Part shown: positions 6,436 to 13,806 of the stretch, in pieces | Position numbering within the stretch: the first letter of the stretch is position 1 | Layout: every line of letters starts with the position of its first letter | Origin: a bacterium | GTDB lineage: Bacteria > Cyanobacteriota > Vampirovibrionia > Gastranaerophilales > Gastranaerophilaceae | Length of the DNA stretch: 15,860 nucleotides | Assembly: GCA_004558955.1 (NCBI GenBank) | Contig: SFZC01000036.1 | Location: forward strand, 1-15,860 | Reading direction: 5' to 3' | Translations under genes and position numbers: made by a program | The notes under the pieces: model-generated | Database searches by the model: none | Seen by the model: the letters and a program-made list of their open reading frames with translations, nothing else | What the model was told of the DNA's origin: nothing

Positions 6436-7089
6436 ATGTGGAGCAAATTAAAGGAGCAATTTAACCTTTTAAAATTAGAGAAGAAACACTTGTATCTTAT
6501 TGCAAGTTCAGATGATTTTAACTCTAAAGATGAATTTTTAGATGCCATTGCCTCTGCTCTACAAGGTGGTGTGGATATTCTGCAACTTCGTGAAAAAAAT
6601 ATTCCTGACAGTATTATTGTTGATTTGGGTCATAAAATAAGAATTTTATGCGACGAATTTGGAGCAACTTTTATCATAAACGACAGGCTCGATATTGCTC
6701 AAATCGTTGAAGCTGACGGTGTTCATTTGGGCAGAAACGACATTTCAATCCACGATGCAAGAGAAGTTCTCGGAGCAAATGCAATAATCGGTCAAACCGT
6801 TTCTTGCCGTGAAGAGATTTCAAAAGCGGTTGCAGAAGGTGCTGATTATATATCATTAGGTCCTGTTGCTTCCGCAAACTCAAAACTTCAAAATGTTGTA
6901 AATATGGAACTTGTTTATTTGGCGAATGAAAATTCAAAAGTTCCCGTTTTCCAATTCGGCATAATGGAAAAAAATTGCATAAACGAACTCACTTATAACG
7001 GTGCAAAAAGATTGATTGTTTCAGATGAAGTTATGCGTGCGAAATCACCTGAGCAAGCTGCAAGAAAATTTTTATCCTTATTACCATAA
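6436..7089 (+). CDS. thiE: thiamine-phosphate synthase-like protein
   Basis: ThiE joins hydroxymethylpyrimidine diphosphate and thiazole phosphate to make thiamine phosphate. The 217-residue product has the usual barrel length and motifs: ALQGGVDILQLREK (41-54), FIINDRLDIA (79-88) with magnesium-binding Asp83, ADGVHLGRNDI (93-103), IIGQTVS (117-123) and GADYISLGPV (135-144). The C-terminal third diverges. The pyrophosphate-contacting TxTK segment is replaced by SANSK (146-150), and the phosphate-gripping Gly-Gly-Ile reads FGI (174-176). It may therefore be a divergent ThiE, a TenI-type relative, or an enzyme with altered activity. The first 15 residues are an extra polar helix. It has its own promoter and no other thi gene nearby, and it ends one base from the convergent cyclic-di-GMP gene. 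Confidence 0.82.
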   Translation: MWSKLKEQFNLLKLEKKHLYLIASSDDFNSKDEFLDAIASALQGGVDILQLREKNIPDSIIVDLGHKIRILCDEFGATFIINDRLDIAQIVEADGVHLGRNDISIHDAREVLGANAIIGQTVSCREEISKAVAEGADYISLGPVASANSKLQNVVNMELVYLANENSKVPVFQFGIMEKNCINELTYNGAKRLIVSDEVMRAKSPEQAARKFLSLLP

Positions 7090-7090
7090 A

Positions 7091-9088
7091 TTAAACATTT
7101 GTCGTCAAGGACGGAGCAATAGAAATAAACTGACGAACCAAATCTGTATCCCATTGAGTTCCCGCACCATCTTTCAATATTTGACAAGCGGTTTCAATAG
7201 GCAAACCTTTTCTGTATGGTCTATCACTGACAAGTGCGTGGTATGCATCCGCAATCGAAACAATACGAGCCTCTAACGGGATTTCATTACCCTTCAAATG
7301 TTCAGGATAACCCTTTCCATCAAGTCTTTCGTGGTGATATTTAACAATAGGAATTAAATCTCTCAACGCTTCATTTGGTGCTAAAACTTTTTCAGCACCG
7401 ATTGTCGGGTGTTGTTTCATGATTTCCCATTCTTCATCCGTTAATTTACCCGGTTTTTTCAAGACACTTTCAGGAATACCGATTTTGCCCACATCGTGAA
7501 GTAACGCACCGATTTTGATACGTTCTACTTCTTGTTCAGGCAAATTAACCGTTCTTGCAAGAGCTTCCGCATATCTTGAAACAGAAGTCGAGTGACCTTT
7601 TGTATAAGGGTCTTTCGCATCAATTGCACCCGCAATAGAGGTAACCATTTCCATTAAGTGGTTATGGTTGATGATTTCTTCTTGGTTAAACTTGTGGACA
7701 AGTTCTTCTTCAAAATTGATACCGATTTGTGAGTGACGTTTTGCCAAAACTTCCGCAAAGGAATTTAGTGCAACATCGTCCCAGAAATTGAAATCTGAAG
7801 AACTTACAATGGCTGACATACCTTCCTTGTAACCTTTTGCCTGCGAAATAAACATTGCCTGTTCCGTCAGGATAAGCAATTTTTCTTGGTCAATCGTACA
7901 TTCAGGAAAAGTCGAAATTCCGACAGAAACCTTCAACGGTCCGACATCATCAACATAACAGCAAGACAAACAGTAAGTGATATATTCTGCCAAATATTTT
8001 GCATCTTTTGTGTTTGTGTTCGGCAAAATTACCGCAATCTCGTCACCGCCGTATCTTCCGGCACAGTCATTCGTTCTGATATTTTGTTTAATCTTATCCG
8101 CAAGAGTTTTGATAACCTCATCACCTTTTGCGTGTCCGAGTTCTCTATTAATTTTTGAAATATTGTTGACATCAAACATCACAATAGACAATGGCGTGTT
8201 AGTTTGTTTTGCATTTTCAAGTTCTTTTGCCAAAACCTCTTGGAAACCTCTATGGTTGTACAACGAAGTCAAAGTGTCCGTGTTGGCATACTTACTTGTG
8301 CTTTCCAAAAGTTGTGCGTTGTGAATATACATGCCTGCATAATTTGAGAAAAAGTTGACAATATTCACATTAATATTAGAAATTTTTTGCCCGACAAGCA
8401 TTACACCTATGCACTTGTCAACGGAAATCATAGGAACGATAACAGAATCCGTTTTGACCAAATACGGAATATTCAAATAGTCTAAATTGTCTTTATCAAT
8501 GATTGTTTTGTTCTTGTAACATTCGACAATAGGATTGTTATCGTCAGATAAAAAGATTTTTGACGAATAAGTGTTTCCGCCTTGTCCGTAAACTTTCAGA
8601 TTAATACACTTTGATTTTTCGTGCAATAAACCAAATCCGACAAACGCCCATTTCAAATGACCAATGAAAACGTCACTCAATTTGCCGAATAATTCAACCA
8701 TGTCTTTGTTGCCTTTGAAAGCATCCGAAACCTCTTTCACGATTTCAAAATAATTTATTCCGGAAACATTTTTAACGGTGCTTGAAACATATTCGGAATT
8801 GTTTTGTCTTTGCTTTGTGCGAGAAGTGTTAAAATTATTGATAGTTTCAACAATACTACTAAAACTGCTTTCTTCTGCTACAGATAACGGTTTGATTAAA
8901 TCATTAAGCTTTTTCTTTGTTTTAGATATTTTTTCGGATAACTTAGATTCCGTAGCGGAATTTTGCGGAACAGAAATCATCTTCAACCCCTCAATCGGAC
9001 TTTTAACCTTAGGAATTGAGGTTGAATTTTTCTTCACGCTACCTTTAGCCTTATTATTTATTGTTTTCTTGTTTTCAGTATTTTCCAA
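7091..9088 (-). CDS. GAF-GGDEF-HD-GYP cyclic-di-GMP signalling protein
   Basis: This 665-residue protein joins a diguanylate cyclase domain to a cyclic-di-GMP phosphodiesterase domain. Residues 1-105 are Lys/Ser-rich and probably disordered. A GAF-like sensor covers about 113-262. The GGDEF domain (about 268-425) has DTLTSLYNHRGF, the catalytic loop GGDEI (347-351) and an inhibitory-site RTND (338-341) exactly five residues before it, so it looks active and product-inhibited. The HD-GYP domain (about 475-655) has GHS (498-500), HDVGKIG (531-537), HHERLDGKGYP (585-595) and IADAYHAL, all key residues present. No membrane segment is seen, so it is cytoplasmic. The start is uncertain: the frame opens with TTG at 9088 after a weak site, whereas an internal ATG at 8980 (Met37) is preceded by GAGGGG at good spacing and would give 629 residues. 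Confidence 0.93.
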   Translation of the reverse strand: MENTENKKTINNKAKGSVKKNSTSIPKVKSPIEGLKMISVPQNSATESKLSEKISKTKKKLNDLIKPLSVAEESSFSSIVETINNFNTSRTKQRQNNSEYVSSTVKNVSGINYFEIVKEVSDAFKGNKDMVELFGKLSDVFIGHLKWAFVGFGLLHEKSKCINLKVYGQGGNTYSSKIFLSDDNNPIVECYKNKTIIDKDNLDYLNIPYLVKTDSVIVPMISVDKCIGVMLVGQKISNINVNIVNFFSNYAGMYIHNAQLLESTSKYANTDTLTSLYNHRGFQEVLAKELENAKQTNTPLSIVMFDVNNISKINRELGHAKGDEVIKTLADKIKQNIRTNDCAGRYGGDEIAVILPNTNTKDAKYLAEYITYCLSCCYVDDVGPLKVSVGISTFPECTIDQEKLLILTEQAMFISQAKGYKEGMSAIVSSSDFNFWDDVALNSFAEVLAKRHSQIGINFEEELVHKFNQEEIINHNHLMEMVTSIAGAIDAKDPYTKGHSTSVSRYAEALARTVNLPEQEVERIKIGALLHDVGKIGIPESVLKKPGKLTDEEWEIMKQHPTIGAEKVLAPNEALRDLIPIVKYHHERLDGKGYPEHLKGNEIPLEARIVSIADAYHALVSDRPYRKGLPIETACQILKDGAGTQWDTDLVRQFISIAPSLTTNV

Positions 9089-9425
9089 AAGCTTCTACAC
9101 CTGTTATCCGTTCATCTCTGTATAACAATCGTGAAGATTATTTTTTGACAATTTCCCGTACAGAATTTACATTACTAAACAATTCTACACCACACCATAC
9201 TTAATACGCAATACATTAAACAGACGGGAATTCCTCAATCCGAGAATTACTTTTTAAATTTTATACTACACTTATAGTATAAATTATTTTTCTTGATTTT
9301 ACTAGGGTTCAAAGAAGAATTATGAATATATGTAACAAAATAATTCAAAACCATAAAGTTTTAAAAAAAATTTCCGATAACAAATTTGTGATTAAAAACA
9401 AATGAATAAACTAAGGAGTGTGGCA
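9089..9425. other. intergenic region between divergent genes, with a dyad at 9257-9285
   Basis: No coding frame is convincing in this gap between the cyclic-di-GMP gene and two small plus-strand genes. At 9257-9285 an almost perfect inverted repeat of 11-12 bases (AATTTTATACTA and TAGTATAAATT) flanks a 6-base spacer CACTTA. The arms include TATACT/TATAGT sequences that could act as -10 elements in either direction. The dyad is therefore a candidate operator over divergent promoters, or a cruciform-prone site. No T-tract makes it a terminator. Confidence 0.4.
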
Positions 9426-9632
9426 ATGTCAGAAAAAAAGATTATGGACGTAGAAGATTTGATGATTGATTATGCAGAAATGACAAGTTTCGATTTCGGT
9501 TCTTTATCAAGAGAAGAAATGGATACCTTGAATAAAATTTCAGATAATGAATATTACAAAAAGCCTATTGCGTTTAAATACGGAAACTTCAAATTGATGG
9601 ATTTTTTCCATTCATTGATTACTGAAGATTAA
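9426..9632 (+). CDS. small acidic hypothetical protein, 68 residues
   Basis: The start chosen is the ATG at 9426, preceded by AAGGAG with 7-base spacing. An in-frame ATG at 9402 would put that site inside the gene and has no site of its own. The product is acidic and mostly helical, with MDVEDLMIDYAEMTSFDFGS followed by LSREEMDTLNKI and a C-terminal KLMDFFHSLITED. It has no cysteine, signal peptide or membrane span. I recognise no family. The next small gene starts 26 bases downstream on the same strand, so the two probably form an operon ended by the hairpin at 9921. Confidence 0.62.
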   Translation: MSEKKIMDVEDLMIDYAEMTSFDFGSLSREEMDTLNKISDNEYYKKPIAFKYGNFKLMDFFHSLITED

Positions 9633-9658
9633 TAGCAGTTGATTTGGAGATATGTGAA

Positions 9659-9889
9659 ATGATAGAAGATAAAGAATTTTTTGAAAATGGCGGATTTTCA
9701 CCCGAGTGGGCAACAGATACCCCTGCAGTTGAACCCCCGCAAGTAAAAACAGAAGTGCAATTCAAGGATAGAGAAACTTTACTCGAAGAATTGCGTGACA
9801 TAAAAGAGCGGATACATGAAATTCGGGCAAGAGAATGGCAACTGGCTAAAATGCTGGAATTTCACAACCACCGCTTGACGTCAGAATAA
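9659..9889 (+). CDS. small hypothetical protein with a C-terminal coiled coil, 76 residues
   Basis: The ATG at 9659 follows GGAG (9646-9649) with a 9-base spacer and is preferred to the TTG opening the frame at 9644. Residues 1-30 are acidic and Pro-rich (WATDTPAVEPPQ), probably extended. From about residue 36 the sequence becomes a charged amphipathic helix (LLEELRDIKERIHEIRAREW) continuing to the end, a likely coiled coil. No family is recognised. It is the second gene of a two-gene unit; partnership with the 68-residue protein is possible but unproven. Confidence 0.62.
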   Translation: MIEDKEFFENGGFSPEWATDTPAVEPPQVKTEVQFKDRETLLEELRDIKERIHEIRAREWQLAKMLEFHNHRLTSE

Positions 9890-9920
9890 CGACTACCAGA
9901 CAGAACTACACAAAAATTTT

Positions 9921-9946
9921 ATCCCACAACAAAATTGTTGTGGGAT
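9921..9946. terminator. bidirectional terminator hairpin between convergent small genes
   Basis: A perfect 12-bp stem, ATCCCACAACAA (9921-9932) and TTGTTGTGGGAT (9935-9946), lies between the plus-strand stop at 9889 and the minus-strand stop at 9951. On the minus strand it is followed by AAAATTTTTG; on the plus strand only by TTTCG. It is therefore a good stem with a modest U-run in both directions. Confidence 0.75.
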
Positions 9947-9950
9947 TTCG

Positions 9951-10187
9951 TTAAGCGGTTTTTCGCTGTTTTTCGGGTTCACCTATTGTTTGAAGCAGGG
10001 AATCAATAACCTTTGGCATTTGACAGATAAACGAATAATGCCCTCTCCCGATTGAACACTGCTTGCAATCACACTCCAAATCGTAACATTCCATTGCTTG
10101 TTCCGTCCAGTTTTGAGTAATGGATTCAGACATTTCCTGAACGCAAGGCTCGTATAAATCAACGTTTTCCGAGACAATTCTTTCCAT
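9951..10187 (-). CDS. small Cys-rich protein, possible metal-binding module
   Basis: The ATG at 10187 follows GGGAG with 7-base spacing and gives 78 residues. Six cysteines are present; five cluster in ECYDLECDCKQC (33-44) and FIC (53-55), spaced C-x4-C-x-C-x2-C-x10-C, with Cys15 earlier. This spacing suggests zinc or an iron-sulfur cluster, but a cysteine-only guess cannot name the metal. Helical segments flank the cluster (SITQNWTEQAMECY before, PKVIDSLLQTIGEP after). I have an unverified impression that related small CY..C..C modules recur in Gastranaerophilales. The function is unknown; a small regulator is one possibility. An 86-residue ORF on the same strand in another frame is treated as a shadow because it lacks a ribosome binding site. 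Confidence 0.7.
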   Translation of the reverse strand: MERIVSENVDLYEPCVQEMSESITQNWTEQAMECYDLECDCKQCSIGRGHYSFICQMPKVIDSLLQTIGEPEKQRKTA

Positions 10188-10405
10188 ACTGACTCTCCCA
10201 AATTTAGACCACTCATAAGTATTTTAAACGCTTGTAATGACAAATTTATCCTTCATTCAGTGTAGATTTTAGAAGATTGTTGAAAAAAATAAACTATTTT
10301 TTACCCTCATAGCATTTACACTTTGTAACAAACAAAAACAAATTTAGCAAATTTGCAACTTGAGAAGCATTATATCCTCAGGTAAAAAAGCAAGAAGGAA
10401 AAATA

Positions 10406-11599
10406 ATGAATATTCAAAATACCCCAATTACATCAAATTATAACAATCAATTTACTTACGAAAACAAAGTAAAACAGTATTCTAACAATGTAATTTCAAC
10501 TTCAAATAATCAGCAAGAAGTTAGCTTTTCAGGAAATTTTCAAAAACCTACAACGAGCATATTAGAAAAAATATTAGAACCCTTTAAACAATATATTGCA
10601 ATAAATTCAATAACTAAAAATATAGATGATATAACTTCAGTTTCAAAAATCATCTTGAAAGAAAGAGCAAAACAAATAGAAAGAGCACGACAAGAAGCAG
10701 AAGCCGCAGCAAAAGAAGCAGCAAAACAATTAAGAATGGCACAATATAAAAACATGAACGAAGCCGCACTTAAACAAGCCAAACTATCAACAGATGATTA
10801 TGAAGAAAGCGAAGTTATAAACAAATATTTAAACAAACTCCAAACTGAAAGATTTTCAAAACTTTCTCCTGAAAAATTGGGAAATGAAATCAAAACTTTT
10901 GAAAAAGCAGAAAAACCGGACTATAACGAATTGAATTTGGCTAAAGACATACTTAAAGACAAAGGTTATATTGTATATCATGGCAAAGTAGTAAGCAGAA
11001 CAAGTTTAGAATCCCATGCACCTTTATATGTTGCACCAATGAAAACTCCTGAAAGTACAAGTGCTGCTTTTAGCGGTTCTGTTGAAAATTATAAATATGT
11101 TCAATTTAAAGATGTTATACCTTCCCCAAAAAATATAAAATATGAACCAATGAAAAATATTTCATTCGGACTTTATGGCTATACACATAGTATTGGAGCA
11201 GATTGTTATAATAGTCCAAGATTTAGCACTAAAAATAGAGATATCATTGTAACAAGCAATTTTGCAGACCCTATAGGAGAAATAGGCGGAAAAGAAGCCA
11301 GATCGTGGTTTGCTTCACATAGTTATACTTATGACGGAAAAGATATTTCTAAAAAAAGATATGTAACTCAATTATGTTTTTCAGCAGGAGATTTAACAGG
11401 AAGAAACAGAGGTAATGGTTTCAATTTAGTTATGGAAGGTGATGTTCCTGTAGAAAAATTGGAACATTTGAGAAAATATTTTATTGAAAGCGGAACTATT
11501 GAGAACCTCAACGATGCCAACGGAACCCCTAAAGCAAGTGAAATTTTAGATAATATGCTTGAATATACAGCAAATTACTTGAATAAAAAATTACCCTAA
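10406..11599 (+). CDS. unknown 397-residue protein with an N-terminal VSFSG motif and coiled coil
   Basis: The ATG follows AAGGA with 7-base spacing. Residues 1-35 are Asn/Gln/Thr-rich and disordered, ending in EVSFSGN (38-44), a motif close to the VSFGN of the protein at 339. Next come a helical stretch and an Ala/Glu/Lys-rich coiled coil (about 82-125). A folded C-terminal domain covers about 175-397, with mixed features such as ILKDKGYIVYHGKVVSR, NISFGLYGYTHSIGADCYN, EARSWFASHSYTYDGKD and RYVTQLCFSAGDLTGRNRG. No catalytic motif that I can name is evident, nor a signal peptide or membrane segment. The gene is monocistronic with a 218-base upstream gap containing the palindrome GCAAATTTGC (10347-10356), and it ends in a terminator that overlaps its stop codon. 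Confidence 0.82.
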   Translation: MNIQNTPITSNYNNQFTYENKVKQYSNNVISTSNNQQEVSFSGNFQKPTTSILEKILEPFKQYIAINSITKNIDDITSVSKIILKERAKQIERARQEAEAAAKEAAKQLRMAQYKNMNEAALKQAKLSTDDYEESEVINKYLNKLQTERFSKLSPEKLGNEIKTFEKAEKPDYNELNLAKDILKDKGYIVYHGKVVSRTSLESHAPLYVAPMKTPESTSAAFSGSVENYKYVQFKDVIPSPKNIKYEPMKNISFGLYGYTHSIGADCYNSPRFSTKNRDIIVTSNFADPIGEIGGKEARSWFASHSYTYDGKDISKKRYVTQLCFSAGDLTGRNRGNGFNLVMEGDVPVEKLEHLRKYFIESGTIENLNDANGTPKASEILDNMLEYTANYLNKKLP

Positions 11600-11623
11600 A
11601 CTTAAGTTCAGGGTAACCTTTTT
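11591..11623. terminator. bidirectional terminator overlapping the stop of the 397-residue gene
   Basis: TTACCCT (11591-11597) pairs with AGGGTAA (11610-11616), with an inner AACTT/AAGTT stem separated by one A-C mismatch. The plus strand continues CCTTTTTC. On the minus strand the stem is followed by TTTTTT, 22 bases past the ctpA stop. It ends both convergent transcripts, and its left arm includes the last codons of the plus-strand gene. Confidence 0.85.
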
Positions 11624-11637
11624 CATTTTTTCAAATT

Positions 11638-12870
11638 TTAATATGTAAAATTATTATTTACCATATACGTTCCGTTTGAAAGTTCTCTTGCAATTTCGAT
11701 TGCTCTTTTCAACTGAACATCGTTTTTATTCTTTACGTCCTCTTCGGTAAATTCCACCAATACGTCAGGTGTAATACCTTTTTTGTGAATATCAGTACCG
11801 TTTGGAGTTAAATATTTTTGAATTGTAATATTTATACCCGAATTATTCGGAAGTTTATTGATTTCTTGAACCAAACCTTTACCAAATGATTGTGTACCTA
11901 CAATTACGGCTCTTTTGTTATCCTTCATTGCACCTGAGAAAATCTCACTGGCTGAGGCAGAACCTTTATCCACAAGGATTACCAAAGGTTTTGTTGTCAA
12001 AACGCCTCTTGTTGCCTTTTGTGTTTCCTTATATCCGTCACGGTCAACCGTACTAACAATAGCACCGCCATTCAAGAACATATCGGAAATATAAATCGCA
12101 TTACTCAACAAGCCGCCCGGATTTGAACGTAAGTCAATAATAAACGCTTTTTTATACGGTGAATTTTGCAAAATTTCTGAAACTTCTTTAGATGCGTTTC
12201 TACTGATAAAAGAACTCAATCTGATATAGCAAATATCTTTTGGCATATTGATATTTTCAGGAATTTTTTGGGAAACTGATTTAATTTCAATCTCCGCTCT
12301 TGTAATCGTATATTCTCTAGGTTCTAAGTCCTTACGTTTTACAAGCAAGCGAACCTGAGTTCCTTCTTCACCACGAATTTGGTCAGCCGCTTTGTCAACC
12401 GTAATACCTTTTGTACTTCTTCCGTCAATAGCAATGATTTCATCATCAGCCAACAAACCTGCTTTTTCAGCAGGTGTATCTTCAATCGGAGCGATAACCA
12501 TTAATTTACCGTCTTTTACACCGATTTGAATACCGATACCCTTCAACGAACCTTTGATAGAACCCGTTTCATCCGAAAATTCTTTCGGGTCTAAAAATTT
12601 TGTATATGGGTCATTCAAACTCGCAACCATTGTTTCGATTGCAACATAAGCATCCTCATCTGTTCTGATTACGTTGTCATATTTGTGACGCCATTTGCCC
12701 CAATCCTGTTCATTATTTGTCGGGTCAACATATTTTGTGTTAATCAAACGCCACACATTGTCGTACAATTCAACCGGAGTTGATGCCTGAACATTTGAAC
12801 GTACAATCCAGCCAAACAAAAAGATAAATATTGCTAAAAATATAATACTTCTTTTCATAATTTTTCTCAT
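11638..12870 (-). CDS. ctpA: C-terminal processing peptidase, S41 family
   Basis: CtpA-type serine proteases cut near exposed C-termini of periplasmic or envelope proteins. The 410-residue product begins with a basic N-terminus and a hydrophobic segment (about 8-24), a signal peptide or anchor placing it outside the cytoplasm. A PDZ domain follows (about 106-182, GSLKGIGIQIG and GLLADDEIIAIDG), then the protease core. The Ser-Lys-Gln triad is complete: Ser306 in GSASASE, Lys331 in SFGKG and Gln335, with the 25- and 4-residue spacings of Bacillus CtpB. The ATG at 12870 follows GGAGG by 11 bases; Met5 is a weaker alternative. A TATAAT (12957-12962) lies upstream, leaving a leader of about 80 bases with a 9-bp hairpin. 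It is downstream of and co-oriented with tdk. Confidence 0.95.
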   Translation of the reverse strand: MRKIMKRSIIFLAIFIFLFGWIVRSNVQASTPVELYDNVWRLINTKYVDPTNNEQDWGKWRHKYDNVIRTDEDAYVAIETMVASLNDPYTKFLDPKEFSDETGSIKGSLKGIGIQIGVKDGKLMVIAPIEDTPAEKAGLLADDEIIAIDGRSTKGITVDKAADQIRGEEGTQVRLLVKRKDLEPREYTITRAEIEIKSVSQKIPENINMPKDICYIRLSSFISRNASKEVSEILQNSPYKKAFIIDLRSNPGGLLSNAIYISDMFLNGGAIVSTVDRDGYKETQKATRGVLTTKPLVILVDKGSASASEIFSGAMKDNKRAVIVGTQSFGKGLVQEINKLPNNSGINITIQKYLTPNGTDIHKKGITPDVLVEFTEEDVKNKNDVQLKRAIEIARELSNGTYMVNNNFTY

Positions 12871-12912
12871 TCTTATTTACACCTCCAATAACCTCACTTG
12901 TTTAGTTCAGAC

Positions 12913-12998
12913 GAAACTTTTACAAAAAAGTTTCCGCAAAGAAAATATGTGAAGTTATTATAAACTTATATTAACACATTTCACCCAAAATGTGAAAT
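12913..12998 (-). promoter_or_regulatory. ctpA upstream region: -10 element, dyad and leader hairpin
   Basis: On the minus strand a TATAAT (12957-12962) has no good -35 hexamer. At the -35 distance lies instead an inverted repeat, ATTTCAC (12978-12984) and GTGAAAT (12992-12998), with a 7-base spacer, a candidate operator or activator site. Downstream of the presumed start the leader can form a 9-bp hairpin of GAAACTTTT and AAAAGTTTC (12913-12921 with 12926-12934). The assignment rests on pattern only. Confidence 0.35.
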
Positions 12999-13031
12999 AG
13001 AATTATCTCTAATAATCGCAAGGTGAAAAAA

Positions 13032-13649
13032 TTAGTCTTTAGCAAATTGTAACAACTTGAAACCACGGGCTTTTTGCTTAGCCTTAACGTCAGGTAATTC
13101 GTAACATTTCACACATCTTGCCTCGTAAGTTTCATCTCCGCCAATCATAATCAACGGGGAATTTTTGTCAGCAGGTTTGCCGTCAATAAGTCTTTGAGTT
13201 CTTGTGGCATGCTCACAACCGCATTTCATACAAACGGCATGTAATTTATCAACCGTAGTTGCGATACTTAGCAATTCAGGCATTGCCCCGAACGGTTCGG
13301 CTTTGAAATCCAAATCCAAGCCCGTACCGATAACTTTTCGACCTTCGTTCATCAACTGTGTAATAACTTTTGAAATATTTTTGTCAAAAAATTGCAATTC
13401 ATCAATCGCAACAACTTGGGCATCTTTGACCAAACTCAAAATCTGTACGGAATGCTTAACCTTGACCGCATCTAACCACAAACCATTACGAGATTCGATA
13501 TAATCGCCTTTTGCCCTTGTATCAACATCAGGAGAAATAACAATAACTTTCTTTTTCGCAATAATACAACGTCTGATTCTGCGTAAAAGCTCTTCTGTCT
13601 TTCCACAACTCATAGGACCTGTAATTAATTCAAAACTATAACCGCTCAT
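13032..13649 (-). CDS. tdk: thymidine kinase, type II
   Basis: This salvage enzyme phosphorylates thymidine to dTMP using ATP. The 205-residue length is usual for the small tetrameric bacterial type. The P-loop is GPMSCGKT (11-18), followed by a Walker B-like AIDELQFF (81-88) with catalytic Glu84. GTGLDLDFKAEPFG (108-121) is family-typical. The structural zinc site has its four cysteines at Cys140, Cys143, Cys179 and Cys182, and the thymidine-binding lasso includes IGGDETYEARC (169-179). The ATG at 13649 is preceded by GGGAGAAATCGGATAA, a somewhat distant site, but the protein begins exactly where the family does. It lies between rpoD, with a terminator in between, and ctpA on the same strand. 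Confidence 0.96.
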   Translation of the reverse strand: MSGYSFELITGPMSCGKTEELLRRIRRCIIAKKKVIVISPDVDTRAKGDYIESRNGLWLDAVKVKHSVQILSLVKDAQVVAIDELQFFDKNISKVITQLMNEGRKVIGTGLDLDFKAEPFGAMPELLSIATTVDKLHAVCMKCGCEHATRTQRLIDGKPADKNSPLIMIGGDETYEARCVKCYELPDVKAKQKARGFKLLQFAKD

Positions 13650-13748
13650 TTATCCGATTTCTCCCGTAAATTTTCCCTTTTCCACAATTATAAAACTTCA
13701 AAACTAAATTTGAAAGTAAAAATTTGTAAAACTTAAAAAATATTAAAA

Positions 13749-13773
13749 CGAGCACTCAGAACCTGAATGCTCG
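13749..13773 (-). terminator. intrinsic terminator after rpoD
   Basis: CGAGCA (13749-13754) pairs with TGCTCG (13768-13773), and an inner TCAG/CTGA stem follows one A-C mismatch, leaving a 3-base loop. On the minus strand the stem is followed by TTTTAATATTTTTT, 34 bases past the rpoD stop. It separates the dnaG-rpoD transcript from tdk. Confidence 0.85.
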
Positions 13774-13806
13774 CTTTTGGAATTTTATATGTTTATTAGT
13801 TAAAAA

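Noticed and set aside
9983..10243. 86-residue minus-strand ORF overlapping the Cys-rich gene
   Set aside because: It lies in another frame, lacks a ribosome binding site and has a less protein-like composition than the 78-residue frame, which has a well-placed GGGAG.
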